Positions 47,911-56,050 of a stretch of 64,000 nucleotides of DNA are shown one piece after another. Source of the stretch: CAZABP01 sp964483245 (lineage in GTDB: Bacteria; Planctomycetota; UBA1135; UBA2386); assembly GCA_964483245.1 (NCBI GenBank), contig CAZABP010000024.1, positions 8,383 through 72,382 of the forward strand. The letters run 5' to 3'. The notes beneath the pieces were generated by a model. It saw nothing but the letters and a program-made list of their open reading frames with translations. It ran no database searches and was not told where the DNA came from. Positions within the stretch are counted from its first letter, which is position 1. Each line of letters opens with the position of its first letter. The translations under genes were made by a program, and so were the position numbers.

Positions 47911-50900
47911 TCACTTGAATCGCACCACTTCGCCGGCACTGCCGGTCAGGTAGACCGCGGCGCCATCGGTCGCGAGCCCACCGATGAACCGCCCGCCGTC
48001 GCGATATTCCCACTGCACTGCGAGTTGCTCGGCGTCGAACACGCGCAGCACGTCGCGCGGCTTGCTGCCGGTCTCGGTCTCCTGCACGACGACGTGGACG
48101 CGGCCGACCGCCAGCACCGGCTCGTCGCGCAGCTCGCGGCCGATCTTCGTGCTCGCGGTGACCTTGCCGGTCTTCAGCGCGATCCGGACCAGCTCGTCGC
48201 GGTCGTTGATCGCGTAGACCGCGTCGCCGCCGGCCAGGAACTCGTTGGCCCGGATCCCGCGCCCGAGCAGCAGACGCCACTCCTCCTTGCCGCTGGATTC
48301 GCGGATCGCGACGACGCGCCCGTCACTGGTGCCGAACACCAGCATCCCGCCGAGCGGGTGGACCGAGGTCGTGATCGGCATCCGCACGTCGTGATGCGCC
48401 AGCTCGGTGCCGTCGGAGACGTCGAACACGTGGATGTGGCCGCTGACCGTGCCGATGCGCAGGAACCGGTTGGCGAACTCCGGCGCGCCGGCCGCGGCGC
48501 TGCCGAGCGTGCGGCTCCAGACGACCTCACCACGATCGAGCGTGAGGCAGGCGACGCGGCCGTCGGCATCGACGACGAACACGCGCCCTTCGGCGGCGAC
48601 CGGGTCGGCGACCATCGGCGCGGTCGGCGAGTATTCCCACAACGGCGCCGCGCCGGTCCGCTGGTGGCAGACGACGCGGTTCTCATTGGTGCGGAACACG
48701 ACCCGGTCCATCCAGACCGCGGGGCGGCCGTAGACCTCCGACAGGCCCGGCAGCTTGACCGCAGCGTGCGGCTTGGTGCCGTCGCTGCGCCCGACGCCGA
48801 ACCAGCCGCCGCGCAGACCCCCGGCCAGGAAGCCGGAGCCGACGCCGACTGTCGTGTGCAGCGGCTTGTCGAACGCGATCTCGCGATCCGGCACCGCCTC
48901 GAGCACGTGGACCGCCTCGGCGGTCGCCTGCGCATCGATCTGCACGGTCGTCGGGCGGAATCCTGGCAGCTGCAGCTCGAACGGGGTGGTCCCCTTCGCG
49001 TTGCAGAACACCAGGCTCGGCGTCACCAGCTCGGCACCGTCGCCGGCGTGCCCACCGCGCACCGGCTTGCCGTCGCGCAGGATCCGTGCCCCGGCCGGCC
49101 GCGAGAGCAACATGACCGGCAGCTTGATCGTGCCGGTGGTCGCCGCGTGCGCGAACTTGCGCACGAGCTGCAGCTGGATGTTGCGCGCCCCCTGCCAGTC
49201 GCCGTTCTCGAGCAACGCCCGCGCTTCACGCTCCAGCGCGGCGGACTCGGCGATGTGCGAACGGATCGCACGCAGGTTCCCCTCGAGGTTGACCTTCAAC
49301 ATCCAGGCGCGGTCAGCGTCCTGCCCCGCCTCGGCCGCCAGCTCCTTGACCCGCTCCAGCGCCAGCAGCGCACCGTCGAGGTTGCCGTTCTGCGCCTCGA
49401 CCTGGTAGCGGTCGTATTCGCGGCGGTACGCGGCGCGGACCTGGTTGATCTTCGCCTGTTCCGCGAGCTTGGTCTGCTCGATCTCGAGCTCGTGCTGCGT
49501 ACGCAGCTTGCGGATACGCGCGATCTCGCCGTCGGCGTCACGCGCGACCATCGTCAGCGGATGGTTGTCCATGAACGCGCGGTAGACGTCCTCGGCCGCC
49601 TGGAAGTCCTTCGCCGCGATCGCCTCACTGACGTCGATCCGGTCGAACTTGCCGCGCGCGTGCTGCTCGTAGAACCACCACCCGGTGCCGAGCCCGACCA
49701 GCAGGAACAGCAGCACGGTCAGCGTCGTCAACAGCCGGCGCCGGCTGCGCCGGCGCTCGTCCATCTCGTACAGCGAGCGGATCCGTTCCGATACGTCGCG
49801 CCGCGCGCGATCGATCATCAGGATCTTCTGCAGGTACTTGACCGCTTCGATCGGCTTGCTGTCGCGCACCAGATCGTCGGCGATCGACTCGTACAGCTCG
49901 ATGACCCGCTTGGTGTCGCCGGCGCGCGTGTGCACGTTGACCAGCGCGCGCTTCAGCTCGAAGTCGTTCGGGTTCTCGCGCAGCAGCCGCTCCAGCAGCG
50001 CGCGCACCCGCTCGATCTCGTCGATCTCGAGGAACAGGTCGACCAGCGCCTTGCCCTCGGCGATCAGGTCGAAGTCCGGCAGCTTGATGCTGTGGACCCC
50101 GATCGCGATCTCGAGCAGCCGCTCGCGCGCGCCGAGATCGGTCGGCAGCAGCTGCGCGACGTAGCGCAGCACCTCCACCGCGTGCTGGACGTCGGCATCG
50201 GCGACGTGGTGCTCGGCGACGCACTTGTAGTGGTACGCCGCCAGCTCGAACTCCTGCGTGGCTTCGTACGCCTGCGCCGCCAGCGCATGCGTCTCCGGCA
50301 GCCCGACCCCTTCGACGATCGCCTTCTCGTACAGGTTGATCGCGTCCTGCTGCCGCCCTTCGGACACGCAGGCCTGCGCCGCCTGGATCAGGGCCTCGTT
50401 CGGCACCGGCTGGATCAGCGCCTGGTCGAGCAGCTGCGCGAGGCTCTTGTAGACGTGGAACGGCGACTGCCCGGTGATCTCGATCAGCCGCGCGACATTG
50501 CGCTTGCCGTCCACCAGGTCGAGCAGCGCGAGCGCCGACTCGTCCACCTCCGTCGCGTTGCCGCCCCGCTCGGTGACCTCATAGATCTCCAGTGCGGTCG
50601 GGACGCGCTCGCGGATGAACGACCACTCGTCGATGCGACGAGCGGCCTCCATGATCATGCTGTCGGTGGAGAAGAAGTAGCGATCGTTGACGACCCCTTC
50701 GCGCGCCTCGAACGTCGACGCCCCTTCGAAGAACTCGAACTGCGCGTCCTTCCAGAAGAACAGATCGTAGATCTCCTCTTCGATCTGGGTCCGCAGCGAG
50801 TTGTCGAGGACGTTCTCGTCGAGATAACCGCCGGCCAGCAGTGCGTCGACGACGCTGCTGTTGTTGCGCACGGCATGGTCGCGCGCGTCCTGCAGCCCAT

Positions 50901-51114
50901 GCTCGCTGAGCGCACCGCTGCGCACGATCTGACTCAGCGCGCGGTCGAGCAGCGTGTGCTCGTTGTAGTAGAGCGTCACGCCGCGCGGGTCGAAGTACAG
51001 CGCCCGCCACACCCGGGGTCCCTGGATGCTGAGCAGCCCGACCTTCTGGTTCAGGGCCAGCATCTGGAACACTTGCGCGAGGTCGACGCTTGCTAGATCC
51101 CCTGTCAGTGCCAT
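47911..51114 (-). CDS. DUF4388-TPR-PEGA membrane protein with C-terminal PQQ-type beta-propeller
   Basis: The 1067-residue protein starts at ATG 51114. Residues ~1-110 are a DUF4388 (PATAN-like) domain: MALTGDLASVDLAQVFQMLA, QKVGLLSIQG, ALYFDPRGVTLYY. Residues ~240-460 hold TPR-like helices. One membrane span lies near 470-490 (LLTTLTVLLFLLVGLGTGWWF). A coiled-coil/helical region and a PEGA-like strand set (LSRPAGARILRDGKPVRGG, TPFELQLPGFRP) come next. The last ~350 residues form a PQQ-like propeller with repeated blades (GRVFVVDADGRVACLTLDRGEVVWSRTLG). The N-terminus is probably cytoplasmic and the propeller periplasmic, so it could carry a signal across the membrane. DUF4388 proteins often accompany MglA/roadblock genes. 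Confidence 0.88.
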   Translation of the reverse strand: MALTGDLASVDLAQVFQMLALNQKVGLLSIQGPRVWRALYFDPRGVTLYYNEHTLLDRALSQIVRSGALSEHGLQDARDHAVRNNSSVVDALLAGGYLDENVLDNSLRTQIEEEIYDLFFWKDAQFEFFEGASTFEAREGVVNDRYFFSTDSMIMEAARRIDEWSFIRERVPTALEIYEVTERGGNATEVDESALALLDLVDGKRNVARLIEITGQSPFHVYKSLAQLLDQALIQPVPNEALIQAAQACVSEGRQQDAINLYEKAIVEGVGLPETHALAAQAYEATQEFELAAYHYKCVAEHHVADADVQHAVEVLRYVAQLLPTDLGARERLLEIAIGVHSIKLPDFDLIAEGKALVDLFLEIDEIERVRALLERLLRENPNDFELKRALVNVHTRAGDTKRVIELYESIADDLVRDSKPIEAVKYLQKILMIDRARRDVSERIRSLYEMDERRRSRRRLLTTLTVLLFLLVGLGTGWWFYEQHARGKFDRIDVSEAIAAKDFQAAEDVYRAFMDNHPLTMVARDADGEIARIRKLRTQHELEIEQTKLAEQAKINQVRAAYRREYDRYQVEAQNGNLDGALLALERVKELAAEAGQDADRAWMLKVNLEGNLRAIRSHIAESAALEREARALLENGDWQGARNIQLQLVRKFAHAATTGTIKLPVMLLSRPAGARILRDGKPVRGGHAGDGAELVTPSLVFCNAKGTTPFELQLPGFRPTTVQIDAQATAEAVHVLEAVPDREIAFDKPLHTTVGVGSGFLAGGLRGGWFGVGRSDGTKPHAAVKLPGLSEVYGRPAVWMDRVVFRTNENRVVCHQRTGAAPLWEYSPTAPMVADPVAAEGRVFVVDADGRVACLTLDRGEVVWSRTLGSAAAGAPEFANRFLRIGTVSGHIHVFDVSDGTELAHHDVRMPITTSVHPLGGMLVFGTSDGRVVAIRESSGKEEWRLLLGRGIRANEFLAGGDAVYAINDRDELVRIALKTGKVTASTKIGRELRDEPVLAVGRVHVVVQETETGSKPRDVLRVFDAEQLAVQWEYRDGGRFIGGLATDGAAVYLTGSAGEVVRFK

Positions 51115-51329
51115 CGGTCGTCGCTCTGGTTGCGGATCGGCGAACCACGTCGTGTGATCCGGACCGGCCCAGTCCCAGGTCCGCCTATCGGTCGGAGCGG
51201 ACGGCCCGATTGAGCAGCGGCGGCAGCCCCGTTCCGGTGCCGGCTGCGGCCCCGGGCCGCTTGCGGCCCTGTGCGGCCGCCCGTACGGTCTCCGCGTTCT
51301 TCCGCGTTCCCGGCCGCCGCACCACCGCG

Positions 51330-51899
51330 ATGACATCCCTACTGCCGAGCCTCTGCCGCGCCGTTGCCGCCACGTGGCACCGCTGCTGGGGCCGGTTCTG
51401 GTTCCGGCTGCGGCACCAGGATCGCGCGCGCGGGCACTTCGAACGCCTGCTGCAGCTGCGCGGCGACGACTTCCAGGCCTACGTGTTCCTCGGCCGGCTC
51501 GCGTATGCGCAGGGGGACTACTCCGGCTGGCGCCGTGAATTCGAACACGCGCGCCGCACCGATCCGGCCCGATTCGAACGGCTCGGTGAGGTCGGCGATC
51601 TGTTCGTGCTGCACGGGCGGGCCGGCGCCCGCGAAGCTGCGGACCGCGCCACCTGGAGCCGGATCGGCGTCGCGCGCCACGACCATGCCGGCGAGTCGTT
51701 CCCGGCCGAAGGGTCGGGCGAGAGCCCTTGGTGGCAGGGGGCGGCGCAGGGGCCCAACCATCGCCGGACCCGCCGCCTCGGCGACGACTTCTCGTCCGAC
51801 CGCGAACGGCAGCACTTCGCCCGGCTGGCCCCGCTGACGCCGGACGACGTCGCGCGGGTCGATCTCGACGGCCTGGCGCGCCGGCTCGGTCGGCTGTAG
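51330..51899 (+). CDS. TPR-like protein of unknown function
   Basis: The 189-residue protein starts at ATG 51330. An N-terminal helix pair and one TPR-like unit (HFERLLQLRGDDFQAYVFLGRLAYAQGDYSGWRRE, residues ~37-71, then FEHARRTDPARFERLGEV) are visible. The C-terminal part is polar and low in predicted structure (AEGSGESPWWQGAAQGPNH). It is divergent from the DUF4388 gene with 215 bases between them, and ends 60 bases before gcvT. No function is assigned. Confidence 0.65.
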   Translation: MTSLLPSLCRAVAATWHRCWGRFWFRLRHQDRARGHFERLLQLRGDDFQAYVFLGRLAYAQGDYSGWRREFEHARRTDPARFERLGEVGDLFVLHGRAGAREAADRATWSRIGVARHDHAGESFPAEGSGESPWWQGAAQGPNHRRTRRLGDDFSSDRERQHFARLAPLTPDDVARVDLDGLARRLGRL

Positions 51900-51959
51900 C
51901 CCGGACGCGCGCCGTCCGGCAAACTGCTCCGCCCCTGGCCCGCAGCCACCGCCGTCCGC

Positions 51960-53054
51960 ATGCACGAGACCCCTCTTCGCCCCGCGCACGAACGCCTGGG
52001 CGCACGCCTGGTGCCGTTCGCCGGCTGGAACATGCCGGTGCACTACGCCGGGATCCTGCAGGAGATCGACGCCGTGCGGCACCGCGCGGGTCTGTTCGAC
52101 CTGTGCCACATGGGGCGCGTCGACGTGCGCGGACCTGCGGCGACGGAGTTCCTGCAGGTACTGCAGACGAACGATGCGGCGACGCTGGCGCCTGGTCAGA
52201 TCCGCTACAGCATGATCCTCGACGACGAAGGTCGCACGCAGGACGACATCCTGGTCTACCGCGAGCCCTCCGGTGAGGGGTTCTTCCTCGTCATCAACGC
52301 CGGCAACACCGACCGTGACCTCGCGATCATGCGCGACGTCGCGCGCGGCATCCGTGGGGTCGACGTCGTCGACCGCACGGCGGAGCTCGGGATGTTCGCG
52401 ATCCAGGGCCCGCGTTCGGCAGCGATCGTGCAGCCGCTGGTCGACGCCGACCTCGGCCGCCTCGGCTACTACCGCTGGACGCGCTGCAAGCTCGCGGGGG
52501 TGCCGATCGCGCTGTCGCGCACCGGTTACACCGGCGAGGACGGGTTCGAGTTCTACGGGCCGGTCGCCGACACGCCCGCGCTGTGGGATGCCGTGCTCGA
52601 AGCCGGCCGCAGCGCAGGCCTCGAGCCGGCCGGCCTCGGCTCGCGCGACACGCTGCGGCTCGAAGCCGGCATGCCGCTGTACGGCCACGAGATCGACGAG
52701 ACGACGACGCCGCTGCATGCGGGTCTCGACTGGGCGGTCAAGTACACGCACGCATTCCGCGGGCGTCCCGCACTCGAGAAGCTGCGCGACGCCGGCGGTC
52801 CGGATCGCCGCCTGGTCGGACTGACGACCCCGAGCCGGCGCGTCCCGCGCCAGGGTTACCCGGTCTGGATCGACGGCCGCGAAGTCGGGGTCTGCGTCTC
52901 CGGCACGTTCTCGCCGACACTCGGCCGCGGGATCGCCAGCGCCTACGTCCCGCCCGAGCTGGCGACCGCCGGGCGCAGCTGCGAATTCGCGATCAAAGAC
53001 CGGCGTGAGCCGGCCGAGCTGACCAACCTTCCGTTCTACAAGCGCGCGCGCTGA
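51960..53054 (+). CDS. gcvT: Aminomethyltransferase, glycine cleavage T protein
   Basis: The 364-residue protein matches GcvT in length. Motifs are VPFAGWNMPVHYAGILQE near the start, HRAGLFDLCHMGRVDVRG, YSMILDDEGRTQDDILVYR, FAIQGPRSA, SRTGYTGEDGFEFYG and LGSRDTLRLEAGMPLYGHEI. It transfers the methylene group from the lipoyl arm of GcvH to tetrahydrofolate. gcvH follows 23 bases downstream. gcvP and the lipoamide dehydrogenase gene are not in the window. Confidence 0.96.
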   Translation: MHETPLRPAHERLGARLVPFAGWNMPVHYAGILQEIDAVRHRAGLFDLCHMGRVDVRGPAATEFLQVLQTNDAATLAPGQIRYSMILDDEGRTQDDILVYREPSGEGFFLVINAGNTDRDLAIMRDVARGIRGVDVVDRTAELGMFAIQGPRSAAIVQPLVDADLGRLGYYRWTRCKLAGVPIALSRTGYTGEDGFEFYGPVADTPALWDAVLEAGRSAGLEPAGLGSRDTLRLEAGMPLYGHEIDETTTPLHAGLDWAVKYTHAFRGRPALEKLRDAGGPDRRLVGLTTPSRRVPRQGYPVWIDGREVGVCVSGTFSPTLGRGIASAYVPPELATAGRSCEFAIKDRREPAELTNLPFYKRAR

Positions 53055-53077
53055 CGGCGCGACCACGACCGATCCCG

Positions 53078-53458
53078 ATGCGTCCCAACGACCGCAAGTA
53101 CCTCCCTTCCCACGAGTGGTGCAAGATCTCCGATGGCATCGCGACGGTCGGCATCACCGACTGGGCCGTCACGCACCTCAACAGCCTGGTGTTCCTCGAC
53201 CTGCCGCCGAAAGGCACCAAGGTCGAGCACGGCAAGCCGTTCGCCGAGATCGAATCGGTCAAGGCGGTCTCCGACATCTACGCCCCGGTCAGCGGTGAGA
53301 TCGTCGAGGTCAACGAGACGCTGCCCGACTCGCTCGAGACGCTCGACCAGGATCCGTGGCAGGCCGGCTGGATGATCCGCGTCAAGGTCAGCGGGGAGAG
53401 CCCGGACCTGCTCGACCTGAAGAGCTACGAGCAGCAGCTCGAGTCGGCCGAGTCGTGA
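53078..53458 (+). CDS. gcvH: Glycine cleavage system H protein
   Basis: The 126-residue protein has RKYLPSHEWCKISDGIATVGITDWA at its start and AEIESVKAVSDIYAPVSGEI, in which Lys62 is the lipoylation site. The PDSLETLDQDPWQAGWMIRVK segment is typical. It shuttles the aminomethyl group between the P, T and L proteins. Its stop overlaps the start of a lipoate-ligase-like gene (GTGA), so the protein that may lipoylate it is probably made from the same message. Confidence 0.97.
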   Translation: MRPNDRKYLPSHEWCKISDGIATVGITDWAVTHLNSLVFLDLPPKGTKVEHGKPFAEIESVKAVSDIYAPVSGEIVEVNETLPDSLETLDQDPWQAGWMIRVKVSGESPDLLDLKSYEQQLESAES

Positions 53459-54132
53459 GCCGGCGCCTGCGCGTCCTGGACGAAGGCGCGCAGGACCCGC
53501 GGGCCAACATGGCGCTCGATGCGGGCCTGCTGCACAGCGGTCCGCCGACGCTGCGCCTGTACGGCTGGCAGCCGGCCGGGCTCTCGCTCGGCCGGTTCCA
53601 GGAGCCGGGTGACTTCGCCGACGTGCAGGCGCCGCACGTGCTGGTGCGACGGATCACCGGCGGCGGCGCGATCTGGCACGAGCAGGAGATCACGTTCGCG
53701 CTGGCGCTGCCGGCCGACTGGCTGCCGGACTCGATCGACGAGAGCTACGTCCTGATCCACGACGCCGTGCTGCGCGCGCTGCGCGCGGTCGACGTGCCCG
53801 CGCACCGGCTGACCTGTGCCGGCCGCCCGTGCGGGGCGCGCCCGGCGCAGCGGTGGTGCTTCGCGGTCCCGGGTACGCACGACCTCGTCACACCCGACGG
53901 GCGCAAGCTGGTCGGCTCGGCGCAGCGGCGCGTGCGCCGGCCGGAGCCACGCGTGTTGCATCACGGTTCGCTGGTGCTGCGCGCGAGCGCGGTCACCCCG
54001 TTCTGTGCCGCAGTCGCGGACCACGTCGACCCGCTGCAGGCGGAGCCGGAGTTGCGGCGGCTGCTCGCCGCCGAGCTGGCCGCGGCGCTGCGCGCCGAGC
54101 CGGTGCCGGCCGCGGCAGCCGCGGGCGCGTGA
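53455..54132 (+). CDS. Lipoate-protein ligase-like protein (BPL/LplA superfamily)
   Basis: The 225-residue protein starts at GTG 53455, overlapping the gcvH stop. The N-terminal LRVLDEGAQDPRANMALDAGLL and LRLYGWQPAGLSLGRFQ are typical. RRITGGGAIWHEQEITFALAL is the RRxxGGGAxxH substrate motif. The catalytic Lys appears in DLVTPDGRKLVGSAQRR. It is shorter than E. coli LplA and lacks its C-terminal domain, like LipM/LplA1 catalytic cores. It probably attaches lipoate or octanoate to GcvH. Which donor it uses cannot be read from sequence. Confidence 0.9.
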   Translation: MSRRLRVLDEGAQDPRANMALDAGLLHSGPPTLRLYGWQPAGLSLGRFQEPGDFADVQAPHVLVRRITGGGAIWHEQEITFALALPADWLPDSIDESYVLIHDAVLRALRAVDVPAHRLTCAGRPCGARPAQRWCFAVPGTHDLVTPDGRKLVGSAQRRVRRPEPRVLHHGSLVLRASAVTPFCAAVADHVDPLQAEPELRRLLAAELAAALRAEPVPAAAAAGA

Positions 54133-54761
54133 ACGTGCCGGCCGGTGAGCAGGGCCTGTTCGATCGCAGCGGTCTCGCGGCGGCGGACCGCGCGCTGCTG
54201 CTCGTCCAGGCCGCCGTCTGGCCCGGGGAAGCCAGCGAGCTGGCGCGCTGGATCGCGGTCGCCCGCGATCGCGGGGTGCCGCGGCGCGACCTCGAAGAGA
54301 CGCTGCTGCAGGCCGTGCTGTTCTTCGGCTTCCCGCGCTGCATCACGGCGTTCGAGACGCTGCAGGCGCAGTGGCCGGACGCCGGTGCTGCCGGCGACGC
54401 ACTGGACGCATCGGCGCAGCCGGCAGCCGGCCGCGCGTTGTTCGTGACGATCTACGGCGCCAACAGCGAAACCGTGCAGCAGCACCTCGGGCGGCTGCAC
54501 CCGGAGTTGCGCGACTACGTGCTCGACTGCGCCTACGGCCGGATCCTGACGCGGCCGGCGCTCGCGCCCAAGCGCCGTGAGCTGCTCGCGGTCGGCGCGC
54601 TCGCCGTGTTGCAACAGGTCCCGCAGCTCGTCGCGCACGCGCGGGGCGCGCTTGGCTTCGGCGCGACCGTGCAGGAGGTGGGCGAGGCGGTCTGGACGAT
54701 CTGGCGTGACGACGCGCGCGTCGCGGAGCTGCTGCGCAAGGTCGGAGCGCGGCGGCCCTGA
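54129..54761 (+). CDS. Carboxymuconolactone decarboxylase/AhpD-like protein
   Basis: The 210-residue protein starts at GTG 54129, overlapping the ligase stop (GTGA). Two helical CMD-like units appear: RGVPRRDLEETLLQAVLFFG with FPRCITAFETL, and LAPKRRELLAVGALAVLQQVPQL with HARGALGFGATVQEVGEAV. The CxxC redox pair of AhpD is absent (one Cys in PRC), so peroxidase activity is doubtful. It ends the gcvT-gcvH-ligase operon and converges on the HD-like gene. AhpD partners with lipoylated proteins in other bacteria, which may explain the context. Confidence 0.75.
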   Translation: MNVPAGEQGLFDRSGLAAADRALLLVQAAVWPGEASELARWIAVARDRGVPRRDLEETLLQAVLFFGFPRCITAFETLQAQWPDAGAAGDALDASAQPAAGRALFVTIYGANSETVQQHLGRLHPELRDYVLDCAYGRILTRPALAPKRRELLAVGALAVLQQVPQLVAHARGALGFGATVQEVGEAVWTIWRDDARVAELLRKVGARRP

Positions 54762-54771
54762 GGGCGGCGAC

Positions 54772-55659
54772 TCAGCCGAACGCCCGCCGTGCCGCGGCCT
54801 GCAGCGCCGGTGGCGCATCGGCGGCGGCGTGCGCGGCATCCGCGCCATCGGCAGCACGCTCGGCGACTGCCAGCAGGTCTTCGAACAGGACCGGCACCGG
54901 CAGCAGGCCGGGCGGCAGATGCGCTTCGTCCGGGCCGAGCAGCACGCGCAGGCCGACGCAGGCCTGGCCGGCCGCATCGAGCGCCAGCTCTTCGGCCAGC
55001 GCGACCGCGTGCACCGCTGTGCGGACCGCCGTCCGCAGCCGCGGTACGTCCCCGGCATCGAGCGCGTCGAGCAGCGCCAGCGCCTCCGGCCGCGCGAGCA
55101 GCGCGTCGACGAGCCGGTGCACGATGCGCCGCTGCAACCCGAGGTCGAGCCGACCGCGGTCGTCGAGCGCGGGCAGCAGCTGGCGCACGACCTGCACGCT
55201 CTGCAGCCGCGTGTCGCGCGTGCGTCCCCCGGCCCCATCGGCCGTGGCGTCCCAGTCCGCGAGCACGCCGATCCGCTCCAACGCCAGCTCGGGCTCCACC
55301 GGGCCATCCCGCAGCGCAACGGCGAACGCCGCCAGCGCCGCCACCTCGACCCCCGCCTCGCAGACGAAGCCGGCGATGCGGGCGCGCGCGAAGCTGCGCC
55401 CGATCGCTTCGATCGCGGCCAGCGCGCCGACGTCCGGCTGGATCCGCCGCCCATTGGCGAACAGCGCCCCGGCGCGTCCCTGCAGCAGCAGACAGCCGTC
55501 GATCGTCAGCAGCGGCTGCAGGGCCGCGAGCGCCTGCGTCGCGACCGCGTGCAGCACCGGCGGCGAGGTGGACGGATCCTCGGCGAGGCGCAGCAGCGCG
55601 TGCAGGCGCAGTACGGCCGCGCGCAGCAGCTCCTCACGTGCAGTGCGGAGCATGCTCAC
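54772..55659 (-). CDS. Protein with a degenerate HD-like region, unknown function
   Basis: The 295-residue protein is Ala/Leu-rich and helical. Residues ~60-125 (LLLQGRAGALFANGRRIQPD, ARARIAGFVCEAGVEVAALAAF) resemble the N-terminal domain found in some HD-GYP-type phosphohydrolases. The later LVDALLARPEALALLDALDAGD and LRTAVRTAVHAVALAEELALD would sit where the HD domain begins, but the HD and GYP catalytic motifs are missing. It lies 12 bases after the receiver gene on the same strand, so it likely belongs to the same signalling unit. The family link is a judgement by eye. Confidence 0.55.
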   Translation of the reverse strand: MSMLRTAREELLRAAVLRLHALLRLAEDPSTSPPVLHAVATQALAALQPLLTIDGCLLLQGRAGALFANGRRIQPDVGALAAIEAIGRSFARARIAGFVCEAGVEVAALAAFAVALRDGPVEPELALERIGVLADWDATADGAGGRTRDTRLQSVQVVRQLLPALDDRGRLDLGLQRRIVHRLVDALLARPEALALLDALDAGDVPRLRTAVRTAVHAVALAEELALDAAGQACVGLRVLLGPDEAHLPPGLLPVPVLFEDLLAVAERAADGADAAHAAADAPPALQAAARRAFG

Positions 55660-55671
55660 GGCGGCCTCGGA

Positions 55672-56046
55672 CTACACGCGCTGGCCGATGTGCTTCTCGA
55701 CGAGATCGATCAGCTCGTCCGGCTCGAACGGCTTGCGGAAGTAATCCGCCGCCCCCATCTCGGTGCTCTTCTGGTGGCCGCGCGAATGCTCACGCGCCGT
55801 GAAGATGATGACCGGGATGCCGGCCGTAGCTTGATCCCGCTTGAGACGCGTCAGCGTCTCCCAGCCGTCGATGCCCGGCATCATGATGTCGAGCAGGATC
55901 AGGTCAGGCCGTGCATCGCGTGCGCGCGCGATCCCGTCCTCGCCGTTCATCGCCGACTCGACCCGGAAGCCCGCTGCCTCCAGGACCATCTGCGTCGACA
56001 CGATGATCAGCTTCTCGTCTTCGATGATCAGAACCGTCCGTTCCAT
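55672..56046 (-). CDS. Single-domain response regulator (CheY-like receiver)
   Basis: The 124-residue protein is a bare receiver domain: VLIIEDEKLIIVSTQMVLEAAG (acidic pair), PDLILLDIMMPGIDGWE with phosphoacceptor Asp, VIIFTAREH (switch Thr) and YFRKPFEPDEL (conserved Lys). There is no output domain, so it acts by protein contact or as a phosphorelay step. It lies 4 bases after the histidine kinase gene, making a likely cognate pair. Confidence 0.95.
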   Translation of the reverse strand: MERTVLIIEDEKLIIVSTQMVLEAAGFRVESAMNGEDGIARARDARPDLILLDIMMPGIDGWETLTRLKRDQATAGIPVIIFTAREHSRGHQKSTEMGAADYFRKPFEPDELIDLVEKHIGQRV

Positions 56047-56050
56047 GGAA

